DNA from: Glycine soja
Lineage: Eukaryota > Streptophyta > Magnoliopsida > Fabales > Fabaceae
Direction of reading: 5' to 3'
NCBI RefSeq assembly: GCF_004193775.1
Contig: NC_041002.1
Location: forward strand, 37,979,112 to 38,043,111
DNA length: 64,000 nucleotides
Shown: positions 47,057 through 56,879 of the stretch, in pieces
How the letters are laid out: each line of letters opens with the position of its first letter
Position numbering within the stretch: the stretch's first letter is position 1
Made by a program: the position numbers and the translations under genes
Notes under the pieces: generated by a model
What the model saw: the letters and a program-made list of their open reading frames with translations, nothing else
What the model was told of the DNA's origin: nothing
Database searches by the model: none

Positions 47057-50000
47057 ATGGGAGATGTCAAAAAATCACATGATGAGGCAGAAGATAGTTT
47101 ATACACAGAAGATGGGACAGTTGATATTTACAAAAAGCCTGCCATCAAGAAAAAAACTGGAAATTGGAAAGCATGCCGCTTCATACTTGGTATTGAATTT
47201 TTTTTCTTCTTTCATTTCGATACCATTTTTTATGTATAAAAAAAACTTCGTACCCCATTGCCCAGAGGCTCTTCGCTATGCGAAGGTATGGGGGAGGGAT
47301 ATTGTACGCAGCCTTACCCTTGCATATGCAAAGAGGCTGTTTCCGGATTCGAACCCATGACCAACAAGTCACCAATGCACAACTTTACCGTTGCACCAGG
47401 GCTCGCCCTCTACCATTTTTTATGCATATTTCAGTATTAAAATCGCACTAAGGTGCTAAAAACATTATGTCAGGAAATGAATGCTGTGAAAGATTGGCAT
47501 ATTATGGCATGAGTACAAACCTAGTGAACTATCTGCAGACCCGTTTCCATCAAGGAAATGCAACTGCTGCAACTAATGTCTCAACCTGGTCAGGGACATG
47601 CTACATCACCCCATTACTTGGAGCCTTTTTAGCTGATTCATACATGGGAAGATACTGGACAATTGCTAGTTTCTCAACTATCTATGTCATAGTAAGTTCA
47701 TTTGAAGAGGAATCTTTCTTGTTTGTTGAAGTCTATGTTATGATAAATGAATTTAATCTACACACTTCAGTGTCAGTTTATATTTTAATGTCTATGAGGT
47801 TCCTAGTCAACAAGGATCAATATTTTGATTGGACAATAAAGCCTATTGTTTATTGTTAATCTTGTCTGTCTTTACTTAATATATTAATCTCTTTCAAGCA
47901 TAATCTAAAAAAGTTGCAGTTTTTTTTTTATTATTATTATTATTATAAGTTGTCAAGCCAATCATACTTCTTTTTGAGCTAGAGAACAATCTGGCCCGTT
48001 TCATTCTATTTTGAGAACAACCATGGATTTAATCTAAAGATATAGTTTCATCCATAATCTTCATTTTATGTTTTCATTATTTATTGCATTTGAAGTATTT
48101 AAGAATTTCAATTTATGTTATAGTTGTACTGTGTTTCAGAACATTATTTTGAGGGGAAAAAATATATATAAAAACTAATATGAGGGTAAGCCCTTTTAAC
48201 GGTGTTTGTTTGTTTACTTTGCAGGGAATGTCACTTTTAACCTTTTCTGCTATTGCCCCTGGATTAAAGCCTTCATGTGGTGCTAATGGTTGCTATCCGA
48301 CATCAGGACAAACTACAGCTTGCTTTATAGCACTCTACTTGATTGCTCTTGGAACTGGTGGTATCAAACCATGTGTCTCATCTTTTGGTGCTGACCAATT
48401 TGATGAAAATGATGACTTTGAGAGGAAAAAGAAGAGCTCTTTTTTCAATTGGTTTTATTTCTCAATTAATATCGGTTCGCTCATTGCTTCCTCAGTGTTA
48501 GTTTGGATACAGATGAATGTGGGTTGGGGTTGGGGATTTGGAGTACCTACTGTAGCAATGGTCATTGCAATTACATTTTTCTTTATTGGAAGTAAATGGT
48601 ACAGACTTCAACTGCCCGGTGGTAGTCCCCTTACAAGGATTTGTCAGGTTATAGTGGCAGCATCCAGGAAAGCTAGGCTACAAGTGCCAGATAATAAGTC
48701 TCTTCTTTATGAGACTGCAGATGTAGAGTCTAATATCAAAGGGAGCCGCAAACTTGGACACACAAATGAGTTAAAGTGAGTTATCTAAACTATGTTTGCA
48801 TTTATTGTTTATAAGAAAAATGATATTCAGACACTAATTGGGTGTATACACCTAGTCAGAGATAGGAAGACAAGAGGGAAAAAGTAAAAGATACGAGAAC
48901 TTGAGAAGTAATGTAACATGACAAAAAAGAGATAAAGAGGACATGAACTAGAAAAAGGTGGAGGCACTGTAAAAGTGTTTGATTATCATTGTTAAGTTTA
49001 AAAACATCAAAGGTGTAAATGATATGTCCATATTCTGATTCAGTGCATATTTCTAGAATATCTAAAATATAATACATTGGATAATTTCTTAGGAGTGGTT
49101 TTCATGTTCATTATATTTCATGATTTTTTCCTCAATTGATTAAGATCAAAAGTCTATAAAAGTATTAATAGGACTTTAGTCCTATGAATTTTGTATCAAC
49201 CAATATATACAGTAGAAGATCATCCATGTCTTTTTACCTTTTACTGAGAGCAAGCCTTTCCTCAACAATGAAGTTACTAGTGATTTGGAGGTCATGGATT
49301 CAAATGTTGGAAAGAGTCTATTCCTTCGCGGGATTAAGGCTACATTTGCACATGCATAACAAATCATAAGAGTGTTGAAACATCAATTGTTAATTTTATC
49401 GTTAACGACTGATATTACTTTACTCTTACTCATTTTAGACGAACCAAATCCTTTTCTTTTATTCTTCAAGGCTTAAATTTTGGTTTATATTTTCATGTTT
49501 TATTTTAATTAGACTAACTTGTAGATTCTAGGTGTTTGGACAAGGCAGCAATAGAGACAGAATCTGACCACACTAATTGGCCAAATTCATGGAGGCTGTG
49601 CACAGTGACACAAGTTGAGGAGCTCAAATCCATAATTCATTTGCTCCCAGTTTGGGCAACCATGATTGCCTTTGCAACCGTGTACAGTCAAATGAGCACC
49701 ATGTTTGTGTTACAAGGCAACAAAATGGACCAACACATTGGTCAACACTTCACAATTCCCTCAGCATCCCTCTCCCTCTTTGACACCCTTAGTGTCATCT
49801 TCTGGGCCCCAGTGTATGATCGCATGATTGTCCCATTTGCAAGAAAGTTCACTGGCCATGAACAAGGATTCACACAGCTTCAACGCATAGGCATCGGCCT
49901 TGTCATCTCCATCATCTCCATGATTGTTGCTGGCATTTTAGAGGTTGTTCGCCTTGATATTATCAGAAAAAACAACTACTATGATCTTGAAACCGTTCCC

Positions 50001-50360
50001 TTGTCAATCTTCTGGCAAGTGCCTCAGTACTTCCTTATAGGAGCTGCAGAGGTTTTCACAAACATTGGTCAAATGGAGTTCTTTTATGGAGAGGCTCCTG
50101 ATGCTATGAGAAGCTTGTGTTCGGCTTTGCAACTCACTACAAATGCATTGGGAAATTATGTGAGTACTTTGCTTGTTTTAATTGTGACAAAAGTCACCAC
50201 AAGCCATGGAAGAATTGGTTGGATCGCAGACAATCTAAACAAGGGTCATCTTGATTACTTCTACTGGCTTTTGACAGTTCTTAGCTTGCTTAACTTCCTT
50301 GTGTATCTGTGGATTGCAAAGAGGTATAAATACAAAAAGGTTACAACAAATACTCATTGA
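47057..50360 (+). CDS. NRT1/PTR family (NPF8-like) proton-coupled peptide transporter
   Basis: There are four exons: 47057-47189, 47474-47691, 48225-48775 and 49532-50360. All introns are GT/AG, and they join in phase to 1,731 nt (576 residues), normal for the family. The start is ATG in ACCATGG. The proton-coupling ExxER motif is present as [10 protein letters not shown] at the start of exon 2. Other family blocks are [94 protein letters not shown] and [10 protein letters not shown]. Twelve membrane helices are expected by family. The closest family members known to me are Arabidopsis PTR1/NPF8.1-type di/tripeptide importers. Substrate and exact NPF number are inferred. It carries an Au SINE in intron 1 and has a copia element 217 bp past the stop. 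Confidence 0.95.
47235..47410 (-). mobile_element. Au-type SINE in intron 1 of the transporter gene
   Basis: On the minus strand it reads GAGGGCGAGCCCTGGTGCAA (A-box region), then GGGTTCGAATCC (a B box). It continues through a body with CAAGGGTAAGGCTGCGTACA and ends in a short T-rich tail. This is the tRNA-derived Au SINE pattern known from many plants. It is flanked by a perfect 14-bp TSD, TACCATTTTTTATG (47221-47234 and 47411-47424). It lies antisense to the gene. Confidence 0.92.
47926..47947. repeat. (TTA)n microsatellite in intron 2
   Basis: About seven TTA/ATT repeats within the second intron of the transporter gene. Confidence 0.9.
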
Positions 50361-50577
50361 GATCTTGGGGTGACCCTTCACAACTTTATTTGTTACACTA
50401 TCGTATAATTTGCTATATTGGTCTTCCGGTCCAAATTTTACATTGACATTAGATTTAGCATCTTTCTTATAGATAATTGTATTTGCATAGATGCTATTTG
50501 GAGTGTGATGAAATAAAGATTGTACTATTTGAGGTTCCTTGCAATGATCTACACTTCTATGTTCTGCTTGGGGTTAT
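50361..50577 (+). other. Probable 3' UTR of the transporter gene
   Basis: This is the stretch between the TGA and the copia TSD GTTAT (50573-50577). No clear AATAAA is visible; AATAAA at 50512-50517 is a candidate. The retroelement may provide or disturb the transcript end. Confidence 0.4.
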
Positions 50578-50908
50578 TGTTGGTTTTGTGGAGGAAATTA
50601 TAAAAAACAGAGGAGAGAAGAAAGACAATACGTATGCGGAGGAAATAGAATTATTCTATTCTAATTCAAATTGTTCTCAGCAGCGATATAATAAATAGCA
50701 AAAGATAAACTAATTAGATAACAAGATATTAGCAAAACAAAATATTAAAACTAACTTGCTCTTTAAAGATAGGAATCACTTATTGACTAGGCTAATCCAT
50801 TAAAACTTCCTTACTCCAAAAATATAGGAAACCAACTTATTTACTAAATCCTATTTTATAAACTAAAAAAATAAAATATTATGCAGTTACAAAAGTATAT
50901 CTTCAACA
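50578..50908 (-). repeat. 3' LTR of the 2.56-kb copia element
   Basis: 331 bp, TGTTGGTTTTGTGG...ATCTTCAACA, paired with 52806-53135. Confidence 0.95.
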
Positions 50909-51105
50909 CTCCTCCTTGCTTTTGGAACTGCAAACTCCAATTCTTTGAGTTCAAGTTTGTTGATAGGTAGTGACTTTGTAAACATGTCAGCCAGTTGATC
51001 TTTAGACTTGTAGTAAATTAAGTTCACTTCTCCACTTTGTTGCATCTTTATCAAATAATAAACCTTGATGTTGAAATGTTTAATCTTTCCATGACACGAG
51101 ATTGT
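50909..51105 (-). pseudogene. RNase H C-terminal remnant of the copia element
   Basis: In a frame shifted from the main ORF it reads CHGKIKHFNIKVYYL and SKDQLADMFTKSLP, the usual tail of copia RNase H. The shift near 51095 ends the upstream ORF in NNLVSWKD. Confidence 0.8.
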
Positions 51106-52768
51106 TTGCAATAGCAATGGCTACTTGATTGTCAACAAAAATTCCAGTTTTGTTCTTTTGAGAAAATAGAATGTTTGGCCTTGTTGTAGTGAGATACATT
51201 AGACATCCAATCCTTCTCCTATAATATCCTTCATCAATGTTATCAACACCTTCTTTCTTGTTGAACTTCACCTTTTGATTCATTGGTGTGCTAGCAGATT
51301 TGTAGTCCTCCATTTGAAACTTCTTCAAATTTTCTTTTGCATATTTCCTTTTTTTCATGTTTAGCATTCTTTCAAGATGGCAATGACCAAGTCTCTTGTG
51401 CCAAAGTTTCGTGGATGTGACTTGAGTGAAATAGGTTGTATGCTCCTCCTCTGCTGGATCAAATGAAAAGCTTTTACCTTTCATTTTAACCCTTAGAACT
51501 TCCCGGCCAAAATTGTCATAGATAAAGCAATGTTGATGTTCAAAGGACACTTTAAATCCCTTTTTAATCAACTGACCTACACTTAGCAAGTTTTGATCAA
51601 TGTTAGGTACATAAAGAATATCTGATATTAATTTGATACCTGAACATGTTGAAATTGCAACAGTTCCTTTTCCTTTTATTGGAATATAGCCACCATTCCC
51701 AATTCTGACATTTGAGTCATTAGTTGGCTTCAAATCCTTGAATAAAGTCTTATCATATGTCATGTGGTTCATACAACCACTATCAATCAACCAACTTTTA
51801 CTTGATTCACTACTCAAGAAGCATGTGGCCACAAACAGTTGGTCCTCCTCGTCTTGATTAGCAATCTGAGCTCCCTCATCATGGTGATTTTTGTTGGGGC
51901 AGATCACCGTTTCATGTCCTATTTGGTTGCACTTGTTACATTTTGCATCTGGTCTCCTCCAACATCTGAAAGGTGCATGACCTTTTTTGCCACAATGCTG
52001 ACAAGGTGGATAATTTTTCTTTTTATCCTTACCTTGGTTGTTTGCACTGTTTTCGCTGCTTGCTGGTTGATTCTTCTGGAAAAAATCCTTTTTGCTTTCA
52101 TCAAGTTCATGATGTTTGGCGGGCAAAGCACCTTCGACAACACGATCTTGCCTCATCAACCTTCGCTGCTCTTGAGCTTGCAGGGCATGTAGCACTTCTG
52201 CCAATGTGATTTTCGATAGATCCTTTGTGTTCTCCAATGAAACTATAGATGCTTCATACATCGCCGGCACCGTTACCAAAATTTTCTCTACAATTCTCGA
52301 ATCAGCAAAATCACTTCCCAACAACTTTATCTTGTTGGCAATACCCAACAATTTGTTTGAGTATTCTTTGATTGTCTCTGACTCTTGCATCCTTTGAAGC
52401 TCAAATTCTCTCCTTAAATTCAGCACTTGCATGCTTCGTATTCTATCATCTCCAGCATATTCCTCTTTCAGATAATCCCAAATTGCTTTGGGTGATTTAA
52501 GAGTCATGATTCTGATGAATATCATTTGTGAAACACCAGTGAACAAACATGACCTCGCCTTTGCCTTCTTCATCTTTCTTTCCATGTGATTTTTAATTTG
52601 GGCCATGGTGGGATTTTCAGGCAGCGGATATATTTCATAATCCTCTTCCACAGCATCCCATAAATCCAAATACTCCATGTAGGATTGCATTTTCACTTCC
52701 CAAAGATCATAATTCTCTCCATCAAAGATTGGAAGAGTTATGTGGGAAAAACTTGCTTCACCTTCCAT
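51080..52768 (-). CDS. Gag-protease polyprotein fused in frame to RT/RNase H remnants
   Basis: The start is taken at ATG 52768 (MEGEASFSHITLPIFDG), because the in-frame sequence further up is the primer-binding site. It encodes 562 residues. In order: UBN2-type Gag (YLKEEYAGDDRIRSMQVLNL); two zinc knuckles (CQHCGKKGHAPFRC and CNKCNQIGHETVIC); aspartic protease with WLIDSGCMNHMT; and a GAG-pre-integrase block LWHKRLGHCHLERM. Near 51350 it passes without a stop into the end of RT (SASTPMNQKVKF, CLMYLTTTRPN), and near 51160 into RNase H (GIFVDNQVAIAIANN). Integrase and the RT active site are missing. Both deletion joins keep the frame, which is unusual for a decaying element. Confidence 0.88.
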   Translation of the reverse strand: MEGEASFSHITLPIFDGENYDLWEVKMQSYMEYLDLWDAVEEDYEIYPLPENPTMAQIKNHMERKMKKAKARSCLFTGVSQMIFIRIMTLKSPKAIWDYLKEEYAGDDRIRSMQVLNLRREFELQRMQESETIKEYSNKLLGIANKIKLLGSDFADSRIVEKILVTVPAMYEASIVSLENTKDLSKITLAEVLHALQAQEQRRLMRQDRVVEGALPAKHHELDESKKDFFQKNQPASSENSANNQGKDKKKNYPPCQHCGKKGHAPFRCWRRPDAKCNKCNQIGHETVICPNKNHHDEGAQIANQDEEDQLFVATCFLSSESSKSWLIDSGCMNHMTYDKTLFKDLKPTNDSNVRIGNGGYIPIKGKGTVAISTCSGIKLISDILYVPNIDQNLLSVGQLIKKGFKVSFEHQHCFIYDNFGREVLRVKMKGKSFSFDPAEEEHTTYFTQVTSTKLWHKRLGHCHLERMLNMKKRKYAKENLKKFQMEDYKSASTPMNQKVKFNKKEGVDNIDEGYYRRRIGCLMYLTTTRPNILFSQKNKTGIFVDNQVAIAIANNLVSWKD

Positions 52769-52790
52769 GGTATAGGTCCCGTAAGAATAA

Positions 52791-52803
52791 GGCTCTGATA
52801 CCA
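52791..52803 (-). other. Primer-binding site (initiator Met tRNA)
   Basis: TGGTATCAGAGCC on the minus strand, two bases from the 5' LTR end. It is the standard copia minus-strand primer site. Confidence 0.95.
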
Positions 52804-52805
52804 AT

Positions 52806-53135
52806 TGTTGGTTTTGTGGAGGAAATTATAAAAAACAAAGGAGAGAAGAAAAACAATACATATGCGGAGGAAATAGAATTATTCTATTCTAATTCAAATT
52901 GTTCTCAGCAGCGATACAATAAATAGCAAAAGATAAACTAATTAGATAACAAGATATTAGCAAAACAGAATATTAAAACTAACTTGCTCCTTAAAGATAG
53001 GAACCACTTATTGACTAGGCTAATCCATTAAAACTGCCTTACTCCTAAAATATAGGAAACCAACTTATTTACTAAATCCTATTTTAGAAAATAAAAAATA
53101 AAATATTATGCAGTTACAAAAGTATATCTTCAACA
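52806..53135 (-). repeat. 5' LTR of the 2.56-kb copia element
   Basis: 330 bp, paired with 50578-50908. Confidence 0.95.
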
Positions 53136-53857
53136 GTTATGATTGGAAGTGTTTTGTAACATTGGGTTGACTAACCTAAAATATTAGAATTTTTTTTCTA
53201 AATTAGTTTCATTAAGCTCCTGATTATTTGACCTAAATTAGCAAATTTTATGGCCAGAATGCTATGGCACTTCTTCTCAGTAATACTCATTTCTACTAAT
53301 TTATAAAACCATCCATCCGAGGGTGTTAAGCAATGTCATGATAAAAGGCTGCATACAACTTCTTTTACTGTCATCACCTTTTAAGAGACACATTTGCTTC
53401 TTGTTATCATCCTCACTTATGATTCAATCCCATTATTGCTTCACTGACCTGGTGCCACTGCATTTTTATATGAGTACCACCAGAAGAAAAACTCCTAAAT
53501 TCAACACACTCAACACTGCCAAGTGCCAAGAGCTAGAAAAAATAGTGAAGATGACCATAGTTCAAGTTATCCGGTATCCAACAACCACTTCCACGATGCC
53601 TAGTGTTATCATCTCTGTCAAAATATTCACAATCATAGTTCTCAAATAACTTCCAAGTACTGTTGTTGTGAGAGACAAAGAAGAACAAAGACTCCTCATT
53701 GCATCAGGAGTTTGCTAATAGAAAAACTACAATTTCCCAACAAATGTGAACGCCTAAACACAACCTATGATGAAGTACTGAGGCACTTGCGAAAAAAATG
53801 ACATTGGTATGTGATTGAGATTGTATTAGTTGTGATTCTTGACTTCCCTTAGTCTTA
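53136..53857. other. Intergenic DNA, no gene recognised
   Basis: A 108-codon + frame (53323-53649) has no recognisable motif and no supporting context. Confidence 0.45.
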
Positions 53858-55256
53858 GAGCATCTTTAGTGCCAAATCTTAAGCAAGGATCTTGAGCTCA
53901 AGATCTGGTCTTCATTTGATATCCCAATAAAGGATTTGGACAGATCTCCGGCATAGAGAATGAATTATTGTACAAGAACCCTGAAGATCTGCACATTGTT
54001 AAAAAAAAATTATTTTTACTCCCTCCCTGAGAGTGAAACGCGGGACCAACAAAAGGAGAACAGACAAAAAAACAAACAAACAAACACAAGGAGATGAAGA
54101 GGAAGAAAGCAAAATAAACAGACAAAAACAAAAAACAAAGACATGACATACCGGTGGGGGGGGGGGGTTGGTCACAATGGAGTTCCAGAAGGGAAAAGGG
54201 GGGTCACGGTGGAGGGAAAGGGGTGGGTCGTGGCAGAGGGGAATGTGGAAGGGGGAAGGAGGTCATGGTGGATGAAGAAGAAGAAGAAGAAAGAAGAAGC
54301 AATGTATGAGATGAGGAGAGAGGGAGGAGGAAAAAAAAATGAAAAGCCAACGAGTGAAAGGAACGGGAGAGGAGAAAAAAAAAGCCAACAATCAAGAGGT
54401 AGGCAACGTGTGAAATGAGGAGGTAGTGTGTGTGAGGCAGGCAATGTGTGTACATAGTGACTGTTACTGTGTACATAGTGATCATTTTCACTTAAAAAAT
54501 GCATGTACAATAACGGGTAAAATGCACAGTAACACTATTGTCGATGGTGCAAAAAAAAATTTGGTGTTACAGACATAAACATCCTATAAATTGGTTCAAT
54601 ACACACAACATTTGTACATACAATTTTCATTTTCATTTTTCATTTGTCAATCTCTATTCTCCAATCTCAATCTAAGTTAAATTTTATCTGTGTGAAATGG
54701 ATCCAAATCAATTTGATTGACAAACTTATATAAATTCTTTACAAATTTACCGTATTCTTTCTTCGACCCAAAATTCACAAAATTGTCCTCCTCCCCCCCC
54801 CCCCCCCCCCGTCACTCCTTTTTTTACCACCACCACCACAAAATAATTTTATTTCAAACACTCAAACCCTTTCCACTGTAAATTCTCAAAGTTCTGAAAC
54901 ATTTCCTTTAATCCCACCAAACAATCCTACCATGATTTCAAATAATGAAGTTGGTTCACAATTTCCAATATTTTCTACCCAAATTGGGCTAGAAGGGTCT
55001 TGTACAAAAAGGAGGCCTCGAGTCGCCTTTGCAATAGAAGAAGACACACACCTCATTAGTTCATGGCTCAACATCTCAACCAATCCAATTGTTGGTGTTG
55101 GTCAAGGAAAAGAAGCATTTTGGTTGAGAGACACAAAAAATTACAACAAATTTTGAGGTGAACTCCTCGAAGGAGCAGTGAATCAACTGAAATCACAATG
55201 ACAAAAAATTAATCTAGGTGTGCAAAAATTCAAGGATCACTACAAGCAAATGATAT
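53858..55256 (+). mobile_element. PIF/Harbinger-type transposon, 5' part
   Basis: GAGCATCTTTAGTGCC at 53858 resembles PIF/Harbinger/Tourist termini and is preceded by TTA (53855-53857), the expected 3-bp target. A low-complexity GA-rich tract (54060-54420) and G/C homopolymers (54156-54168, 54795-54810) precede a Myb/SANT-like ORF remnant. The element is cut at 55256 by the Tat/Ogre-type insertion; the rest, including any transposase, would lie beyond the window. Confidence 0.6.
54697..55256 (+). pseudogene. Harbinger ORF1 (Myb/SANT-like) remnant
   Basis: It opens MDPNQFD then a stop. Later frames give RRPRVAFAIEEDTHLISSWL with NISTNPIVGVGQGKEAFWLR, and then VNQLKSQ and VQKFKDHYKQM. This matches the trihelix/Myb-like ORF1 protein of PIF/Harbinger elements (normally W-x-IADYFN and RWQKIN blocks), a DNA-binding partner of the transposase. 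Stops after NKF and in the KSQ*QKIN stretch show decay. A C-tract (54795-54810) interrupts the N-terminal part. The retroelement insertion separates it from its C-terminus. Confidence 0.7.
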
Positions 55257-56684
55257 TGTCGCAACGTGCCCTTCGCGGGCGAGCGAGGGCGAGGCTCACG
55301 GATGCACTTTCCAAAGGAGGAAAGGTGCGCGTAGTCGCCACCAACGTTTATTTGTGGAAAACGTCGGGAAAACCGAAGGAAACCGGTCAAAATGAGAATT
55401 CTAAGTTCGGGAGTTGTATTTACGCTTGAGGAAGGTATTAGCACCTCTTACGTTTGTCTCGAAAGACAACAGCCTTATTTCTAGAATTGTGGAATTGTGT
55501 TACCTTAACTTTTATTTCTTTTTATTTTTTGAGGTCGATAAAAGCGGGGCTTTTGCTCCTACGTACCCTCCTTTGGAGAGGAAATCAGACCTACGTAGTT
55601 CTTCCTTAAGCGTGAATCGAGTGATTCTTTTTACTTGAAAAGTGATCATTTTAAGGCATTGGACCTTAAAAATGATCCATTTTACTTGGTAAGAAAACAG
55701 AAATGATAAATTTTCAAAACCCTATTTTTGTGGACGAGCTTGACTAGGCGAGTTGATTTTAGCCTTAGTTTCACTTTAGTTATTTAGTCAATTCAATTAA
55801 GAATGAGAACTCCCAAAGAGAAAACGTCCGATTGATTTTCCGCTTTACTTTACTAAAGAAATATTTTTTTTTGGTTATTATATTATTATTTTACCTCTTT
55901 TTTTGATTTCCAACGTGGTTACGGCACAACCGAACGGTCATAATTCATTTTAACAAAAATTACCGGATGATACAATTCAAATGATCGGTGGAAATTTATT
56001 TTATTTTTACATTAAGCAAGGAATGACTTAAATAAATTGCTTAAGCACGTCAAAAGGCGGTGTAAAAAGTAAATGAAAACGTTACGGAAGCGTTTCGGAA
56101 GCGCCTCGGCTTAGATTTTCTTCACGGAAACAATTTTTCCAAGCAAATTCGAAAGAGAGAGAAGTGCCTAAGGGGCTGAACCCTTTTCTTCTTCACTTCC
56201 TCCCCTATTTATAGCAAAATAGGGGAGATTCTTGCCGCCCAGCTCGCCCAGGCGAGCTCAGCTCGCCCAGGCGAGCCAGGTTGCTTCCTCCAGAAGCAAC
56301 AACCTTCTGGAGGAAGCTTCTGGAAGGCCCAAGTGGGCCTGATTGCTATTTACACCCCTTTTTTTACTAAATGCACCCCCCTTTCTATTTTTTTGTAATT
56401 CTTTTTCCGTAACGTTACGAAACTTTACGAATTTCGTAACGATACTTATTTTCCTTCTGCAAGGTTACGAATACTTACGAATTATGTATTTACTCCTTTT
56501 TTACCTTTCGAAGAAGTCACGGAAACTTACGGATTGCGCAAAAACACCTCTTTTCGACTTCCGCCACATTACAGAATTTCACGGAACACGCAAGCTTGCT
56601 TCCTTTCGATTTCTGAGACGTCTCGGGACTTCATTTATTGCATGTCATCAAGTAATAATCCTCGGACGAAATTAGGGTATGACA
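55257..56684 (-). repeat. 3' LTR of the Tat/Ogre-type element
   Basis: 1,428 bp, TGTCGCAACG...GGGTATGACA. Compared with the solo LTR it lacks a block of about 165 bp (corresponding to roughly 39209-39377), which in the other copy holds the splice donor. It has two copies of GCTCGCCCAGGCGAGC (56242-56257 and 56261-56276) upstream of a TATA box (56206-56213). Confidence 0.9.
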
Positions 56685-56697
56685 GTTGCCCCTCTTT
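56685..56697 (-). other. Polypurine tract of the Tat/Ogre-type element
   Basis: AAAGAGGGGCAAC on the minus strand, abutting the TGTCATACCC start of the 3' LTR. Confidence 0.8.
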
Positions 56698-56879
56698 ACT
56701 TACCTCTCATCGGAGATAAGAGGAAAGCAAAGATAGGACACTGATTTCGTCCGTCCTGCCCTTTTCGCAATGACGACTCTCATCTCTACTTCTTCTTTTT
56801 TTTTTTCTTCTGCACAAAACAAAATACAAACAACAACCAGAACAACAAATATAATACAGATATACACATACTTGGCGAA

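Larger units (their letters stand above)
50578..53135 (-). mobile_element. Non-autonomous Ty1/copia element, 2.56 kb
   Basis: It has LTRs 50578-50908 and 52806-53135 (TGTTGG...CAACA), a perfect TSD GTTAT (50573-50577 and 53136-53140), an initiator-Met primer-binding site at 52791-52803 (TGGTATCAGAGCC), and a polypurine tract abutting the 3' LTR (AAGCAAGGAGGAG in sense). The LTRs differ at about 12 of 331 positions (about 3.6%). Between them lies a long intact Gag-protease frame, but integrase, most of RT and part of RNase H are deleted. All cis-acting sequences needed for mobilisation by a helper are present (inference). Confidence 0.95.

Noticed and set aside
47235..47410. tRNA gene in intron 1 of the transporter
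   Set aside because: The A and B boxes belong to a SINE: there is no complete cloverleaf and a perfect target-site duplication surrounds the whole 176-bp unit.
54143..54510. Overlapping frames on both strands over a GA-rich tract
   Set aside because: Low-complexity GGA/GAAGAA repeats and homopolymers keep frames open by composition; no protein family.
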